Origin: an uncultured Macromonas sp.
GTDB taxonomy: Bacteria > Pseudomonadota > Gammaproteobacteria > Burkholderiales > Burkholderiaceae
NCBI GenBank assembly: GCA_946481585.1
Contig: CAMLOF010000030.1
Coordinates: forward strand, 1-16,972
Direction: 5' to 3'
DNA length: 16,972 bases
In this document: positions 15,104 through 16,972 of the stretch, one piece after another
Layout: every line of letters begins with the position of its first letter
How positions within the stretch are numbered: position 1 is the stretch's first letter
Program-made: the position numbers and the translations under genes
Notes under the pieces: model-generated
Seen by the model: the letters and a program-made list of their open reading frames with translations, nothing else
Told to the model about the DNA's origin: nothing
Databases searched by the model: none

Positions 15104-15868
15104 TCACTTGCCGACGAGATCGTTGAGGCGCTTGGCCTCAAAGTGCTCGTCTTTGGCCGCGTCTGCAGGCACGGCACCGCGCGTGCCTGAAAGTTTTTCA
15201 ATGGCCTGCCACAGCAGCGCGATCTGGTGCTCGTGGCCAGCTGCGTTGTCAATCAGGCCGCACATGGCCTGAGACAGTGGGTCATCGTTCTGCGTCACGC
15301 CGTAGGCCGAGAAGCCCATCTTGGACGCGGCCTCCTCGCGTTTGGCATCGGCTTCCGCCTGGATGATGCGTGCCGGGTTGCCTACGGCGGTGGCGCCTTC
15401 CGGTACGGGCTTGGTAACCACTGCGTTGCTGCCCACCTTGGCACCATCGCCCACAGTGAAGCCACCCAACACCTTGGCACCCGCCCCCACCACCACGTTC
15501 TTTCCCAGCGTGGGGTGGCGCTTGGCGCCCTTGTAGAGCGACGTGCCCCCCAGGGTAACCCCGTGGTAGATGGTGCAACCGTCACCGATCTCGGCCGTTT
15601 CGCCGATCACCACGCCCATGCCGTGGTCGATGAACACACGGCTGCCGATCTTGGCGCCGGGATGAATTTCAATGCCAGTGAACCAGCGGTTCAGGTGCGA
15701 GATGAAGCGCCCCAGCCACTTGAAACCACCATGCCAGCAGGCATGCGCCCAGCGATGCATCACCACGGCGTGAAAACCGGGATAACAGGTCAAGACCTCC
15801 CAGCGCGAGCGGGCCGCCGGGTCGCGTTCAAGGATGCAATCGATATCGGTCTTGATACGTGAGAACAT
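15104..15868 (-). CDS. cysE: Serine O-acetyltransferase
   Basis: Makes O-acetylserine from serine and acetyl-CoA, the committed step of cysteine synthesis. The 254-residue product is the short CysE type: a small N-terminal helical part, then a left-handed beta-helix of hexapeptide repeats from about residue 64. The conserved stretch [20 protein letters not shown] carries the catalytic histidine (H82, equivalent to E. coli His158), with Glu67 where E. coli has Asp143. [20 protein letters not shown] and [20 protein letters not shown] follow. The C-terminal 70 residues are a variable polar tail. It starts 30 bases after the trmJ stop and is probably cotranscribed with it. Confidence 0.95.
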   Translation of the reverse strand: MFSRIKTDIDCILERDPAARSRWEVLTCYPGFHAVVMHRWAHACWHGGFKWLGRFISHLNRWFTGIEIHPGAKIGSRVFIDHGMGVVIGETAEIGDGCTIYHGVTLGGTSLYKGAKRHPTLGKNVVVGAGAKVLGGFTVGDGAKVGSNAVVTKPVPEGATAVGNPARIIQAEADAKREEAASKMGFSAYGVTQNDDPLSQAMCGLIDNAAGHEHQIALLWQAIEKLSGTRGAVPADAAKDEHFEAKRLNDLVGK

Positions 15869-15898
15869 GACTGGTGCAGGGGGTATAGGCCTAACAGT

Positions 15899-16639
15899 CT
15901 AGCGCTTCGCCCGAGCAGCGGTTTGCAGCATGGCCCTAGCCACCCCGCGCAAGATGTGGATTTCCTCTGTCGTGGGCTGTGCGCGGTTGAACAATTGGTT
16001 GAGCCGGGGCATGAGCTTTTTGGGCGCGGCGGGGTCCAGAAAGTCCACGGCCACCAGTGCCTCCTGCAAGTGCGCCAGCATGCCCGCCACGGCCTGTGCA
16101 TCGGCGGGAGTGGCCTCGGGGGTACCACTGGGCGGCAGCGCAAACCCGCCCAGGGCTTGCCGCCACTCATAGGCAATCAGTTGCACGGCAGCTGCCAAAT
16201 TGAGCGACCCGTAGTCGGGCGCGGTGGGAATACTCAGGCACGCATGGCAGCGGTAGACGTCCTCGTTGGTCATGCCAAAGCGTTCGGTGCCGAAAAGGAA
16301 GGCCACCCCCGCAGGCGGTTGTGCGCCCGGCGCCACCAGGGTGGCCAAATGCTCGCGCGGCGCCCGCGTGGGCGGCCCAAAATCGCGCGGCGTCATGGCT
16401 GTGGCGCACAGGTGCGACACACCCTCCAGCGCCTCGTCCAGCGTCTGCACCACGCGGGCACGGGCCAGCACATCGGTTGCGCCGCTGGAGCGCTGCAGGG
16501 TTTCTTCGCGTTGCAGCACGTCGGGCCAGCGCGGGCGCACCAGCACCAGATCGTCAAAGCCCATCACCTTCATCGCACGCGCGGCGGCCCCCACATTGCC
16601 CGCGTGGCTGGTCTCTATCAGGATGAAGCGGGTCTGCAC
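15899..16639 (-). CDS. trmJ: tRNA (cytidine/uridine-2'-O-)-methyltransferase TrmJ family
   Basis: SPOUT-class enzyme that 2'-O-methylates position 32 of tRNAs using S-adenosylmethionine. The 246-residue product shows all three SPOUT motifs: [18 protein letters not shown] near the N-terminus, [17 protein letters not shown] mid-protein, and [16 protein letters not shown] forming the knot. The C-terminal extension (about residues 165-246) is the dimer/tRNA-binding part. The start is GTG 16639, with AAGG 7 bases upstream; homology ([12 protein letters not shown]) begins at once. The gene is divergent from suhB and precedes cysE. Confidence 0.93.
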   Translation of the reverse strand: MQTRFILIETSHAGNVGAAARAMKVMGFDDLVLVRPRWPDVLQREETLQRSSGATDVLARARVVQTLDEALEGVSHLCATAMTPRDFGPPTRAPREHLATLVAPGAQPPAGVAFLFGTERFGMTNEDVYRCHACLSIPTAPDYGSLNLAAAVQLIAYEWRQALGGFALPPSGTPEATPADAQAVAGMLAHLQEALVAVDFLDPAAPKKLMPRLNQLFNRAQPTTEEIHILRGVARAMLQTAARAKR

Positions 16640-16653
16640 GGCATGGCCTTTCG

Positions 16654-16683
16654 TTTGCGCGGGGGCTGACGCCCGGGTAAAAT
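16654..16683 (+). promoter_or_regulatory. suhB promoter
   Basis: TTGCGC (16654-16659; 4/6 to TTGACA) and TAAAAT (16678-16683; 5/6 to TATAAT) are 18 bases apart. The predicted start near 16690 gives a leader of about 47 bases before the ATG at 16737. It overlaps the upstream region of the divergent trmJ. Confidence 0.5.
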
Positions 16684-16736
16684 CGCGCTATTGTCGCTGT
16701 CATCGCGCAGCCCCGTCCTCGTTCCTCACACAATTC

Positions 16737-16972
16737 ATGTCCTCCCTACTGCACCCCATGCTCAACGTGGCCATCAAGGCCGCACGCGCCGCTGGCGCCA
16801 TCATCAACCGCGCCGCGCTCGACGTCGAATCGGTCCGCATCTCTGCCAAGCAGACGAACGACTTCGTCACCGAAGTCGACCATGCCGCCGAAAAAGCCAT
16901 CATCGAAACGCTGCTGGGTGCCTACCCTGACCACGGCATCTGGGCCGAGGAATCGGGTCGACGGGAGGGCAA
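16737..16972 (+). CDS. suhB: Inositol monophosphatase family protein SuhB (partial, N-terminal 78 residues)
   Basis: Inositol-phosphate phosphatase family; E. coli SuhB also binds RNA polymerase in rRNA antitermination. The frame begins [20 protein letters not shown] and runs off the right edge after 78 codons with no stop. Recognisable stretches are [19 protein letters not shown] (metal-site side) and [12 protein letters not shown], which carries the conserved catalytic glutamate pair. ATG 16737 is the first start, and homology begins within a few residues. Divergent from trmJ with 97 bases between them. Confidence 0.93.
   Translation, partial: MSSLLHPMLNVAIKAARAAGAIINRAALDVESVRISAKQTNDFVTEVDHAAEKAIIETLLGAYPDHGIWAEESGRREG

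Noticed and set aside
1..16972. Mobile element, phage defence island, CRISPR array or toxin-antitoxin system
   Set aside because: No transposase, integrase, repeat-spacer pattern, target duplications or defence domains were seen; base composition looks uniform and all genes fit core functions.

Overview
The window is about 17 kb of high-GC chromosomal DNA from a betaproteobacterium. Gene content, gene order (suhB divergent from trmJ-cysE; pst next to ppx) and protein flavour suggest Burkholderiales, most likely Comamonadaceae. That placement is an inference from family resemblance, not from a search. The DNA is almost entirely coding. The longest intergenic stretch is about 200 bases, and I see no tRNA, rRNA, CRISPR array, insertion sequence, prophage or attachment site.

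Positions 1-7772 form a phosphate and polyphosphate block. The high-affinity phosphate transporter genes pstS-pstC-pstA-pstB lie on the minus strand, with pstB running off the left edge. A consensus Pho box and a well-placed -10 precede pstS, and an intrinsic-terminator-like hairpin sits between pstS and pstC. Facing away on the plus strand is a Ppx/GppA-family exopolyphosphatase gene, followed 5 bases later by a BaiN/HI0933-type flavoprotein gene. A two-domain PPK2-class polyphosphate:AMP phosphotransferase gene (pap) converges on them. Together these genes cover phosphate uptake, polyphosphate hydrolysis and polyphosphate-driven ADP formation.

Positions 7773-9633 are housekeeping: rpsU (ribosomal protein S21) with a perfect TATAAT box, a structured leader of about 120 bases and its own terminator, then yqeY and murI (glutamate racemase).

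Positions 9707-11982 are the least ordinary part. A secreted TrpX-like solute-binding protein with no permease or ATPase is encoded 23 bases upstream of a two-transmembrane diguanylate cyclase with a roughly 150-residue helical periplasmic region. The pair looks like a periplasmic ligand sensor feeding c-di-GMP output, comparable in logic to NspS-MbaA of Vibrio.

Positions 11998-16972 return to core genes: pmbA/tldE (minus) divergent from darP/yjgA, which overlaps mog; a small DUF4870 membrane protein; then cysE and a TrmJ-type tRNA methyltransferase on the minus strand; and the start of suhB (plus), cut by the right edge.
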